Positions 6,227 to 6,657 of a stretch of 6,657 bases of DNA are shown piece after piece (the first letter of the stretch is position 1; the number at the start of each line of letters is the position of its first letter). This stretch comes from Anaerolineae bacterium. Lineage in GTDB: Bacteria > Chloroflexota > Anaerolineae > Aggregatilineales > Phototrophicaceae. Location: positions 1-6,657 of the forward strand of contig JADLHH010000456.1 in the NCBI GenBank assembly GCA_020848855.1, in the 5' to 3' direction. The notes under the pieces were generated by a model, which was not told the DNA's origin, made no database searches, and saw only the letters and a program-made list of their open reading frames with translations. Both the position numbers and the translations under genes were made by a program.

Positions 6227-6657
6227 ATGGAATTGAGAGTAAACGTGATCGGCGGTGGCTTGGCGGGTTCGGAAGCCGCCTGGCAGCTTGCCGAGCGTGG
6301 CTTCGGCGTCGACCTGTACGAGATGCGCCCGCGCAAGACCACCGGCGCGCATGTGAGCGACCGCCTGAGCGAACTGGTATGCAGCAATTCGTTCGGCTCA
6401 AAACTGCCGGATCGCGCGTCCGGCTTGCTGAAGACGGAACTCGACATGCTGCGCTCGCTGCTGCTGGCATGTGCCGAACAGGCGGCAGTCCCGGCGGGCG
6501 GCGCGCTGGCAGTTGACCGGGATGCGTTTTCGCAGTCGGTGACGGATGCCGTCGGCAGCCACCCGAACATCCGCATCATCCGCGAGGAAATGACGACCAT
6601 CCCCGACACACCAACAATCATCGCGTCGGGACCGCTCACCTCACCAGCGCTGGCGGA
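6227..6657 (+). CDS. trmFO: TrmFO, folate/FAD-dependent tRNA (uracil-54-C5)-methyltransferase, 3'-truncated by the window edge
   Basis: TrmFO methylates U54 of the tRNA T loop to ribothymidine, using 5,10-methylenetetrahydrofolate as the carbon donor and FADH2 as reductant. Only the first 143 residues are in the window and the frame is open at the end. The N-terminus is a Rossmann FAD-binding motif ([20 protein letters not shown]), followed by the TrmFO signatures YEMRP (31-35), [11 protein letters not shown] (48-58), [16 protein letters not shown] (87-102) and [12 protein letters not shown] (131-142). Cys52 in LVCSNS is the family's conserved N-terminal cysteine. The EMRP and LVCSNS motifs separate it from the related MnmG (GidA). 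The ATG at 6227 fits the conserved start; a GAAAG about 10 bases upstream is a weak Shine-Dalgarno. It lies 35 bases after the TPR gene and may be cotranscribed with it. The FAD motif and start are intact; the folate-binding C-terminal part is outside the window. Confidence 0.95.
   Translation, partial: MELRVNVIGGGLAGSEAAWQLAERGFGVDLYEMRPRKTTGAHVSDRLSELVCSNSFGSKLPDRASGLLKTELDMLRSLLLACAEQAAVPAGGALAVDRDAFSQSVTDAVGSHPNIRIIREEMTTIPDTPTIIASGPLTSPALA

Noticed and set aside
6064..6639. Minus-strand open frame of 191 codons opposite trmFO
   Set aside because: The + strand carries unmistakable TrmFO motifs in this interval; the minus frame is low-complexity Ser/Arg-rich.

Overview
The window looks like an ordinary chromosomal housekeeping stretch of a GC-rich bacterium, most probably a member of the Chloroflexota (Anaerolineae-like). 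That placement is inference. It rests on the style of the proteins: a single-pass protein with a Pro/Thr/Glu linker and a TPR-like N-terminus, a PlsX that begins with a DAMGSDD variant, and TPR genes mixed among core metabolic genes. I see no mobile element, CRISPR array, phage gene or defence system, and no evidence of a new multi-gene system.

Layout. The 3' part of a soluble-looking GAF/HisKA/HATPase histidine kinase runs rightward (1-1095) and converges on a leftward gene (1207-2232). That gene encodes an unrecognised membrane-anchored protein, and an intrinsic terminator oriented for it lies in the gap. Upstream of it, also leftward, is a complete tRNA-Leu(GAG) gene (2334-2418) with its own consensus promoter and terminator. 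Diverging from the tRNA, a rightward block begins with plsX (2539-3549) and fabF (3578-4840), closed by a strong intrinsic terminator (4866-4898). A cytoplasmic TPR-repeat protein follows (about 4947-6191) with a likely -10 box in front of it, and then the 5' part of trmFO (6227 to the window end).

Function. plsX and fabF form a small lipid unit. FabF elongates acyl-ACP, and PlsX converts acyl-ACP to acyl-phosphate for phospholipid synthesis. The usual fabD, fabG and acpP are not between them. tRNA-Leu and trmFO both concern tRNA, but they are on opposite strands and nothing suggests they are linked. The kinase has no response-regulator gene in the visible part.

The most notable signal is at the plsX/fabF junction. 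A perfect Shine-Dalgarno sequence forms the last two plsX codons, 31 bases before the fabF ATG, and a perfect 9-bp hairpin occupies the interval. If it folds, the effective spacing falls to about 9 bases. The second point of interest is a symmetric TATTATA between tRNA-Leu and plsX that could serve as the -10 element in both directions.

No gene-free stretch exceeds about 120 bases. The gaps (1096-1206, 2233-2333, 2419-2538, 3550-3577, 4841-4946, 6192-6226) hold only the terminators, promoters and ribosome-binding elements listed.
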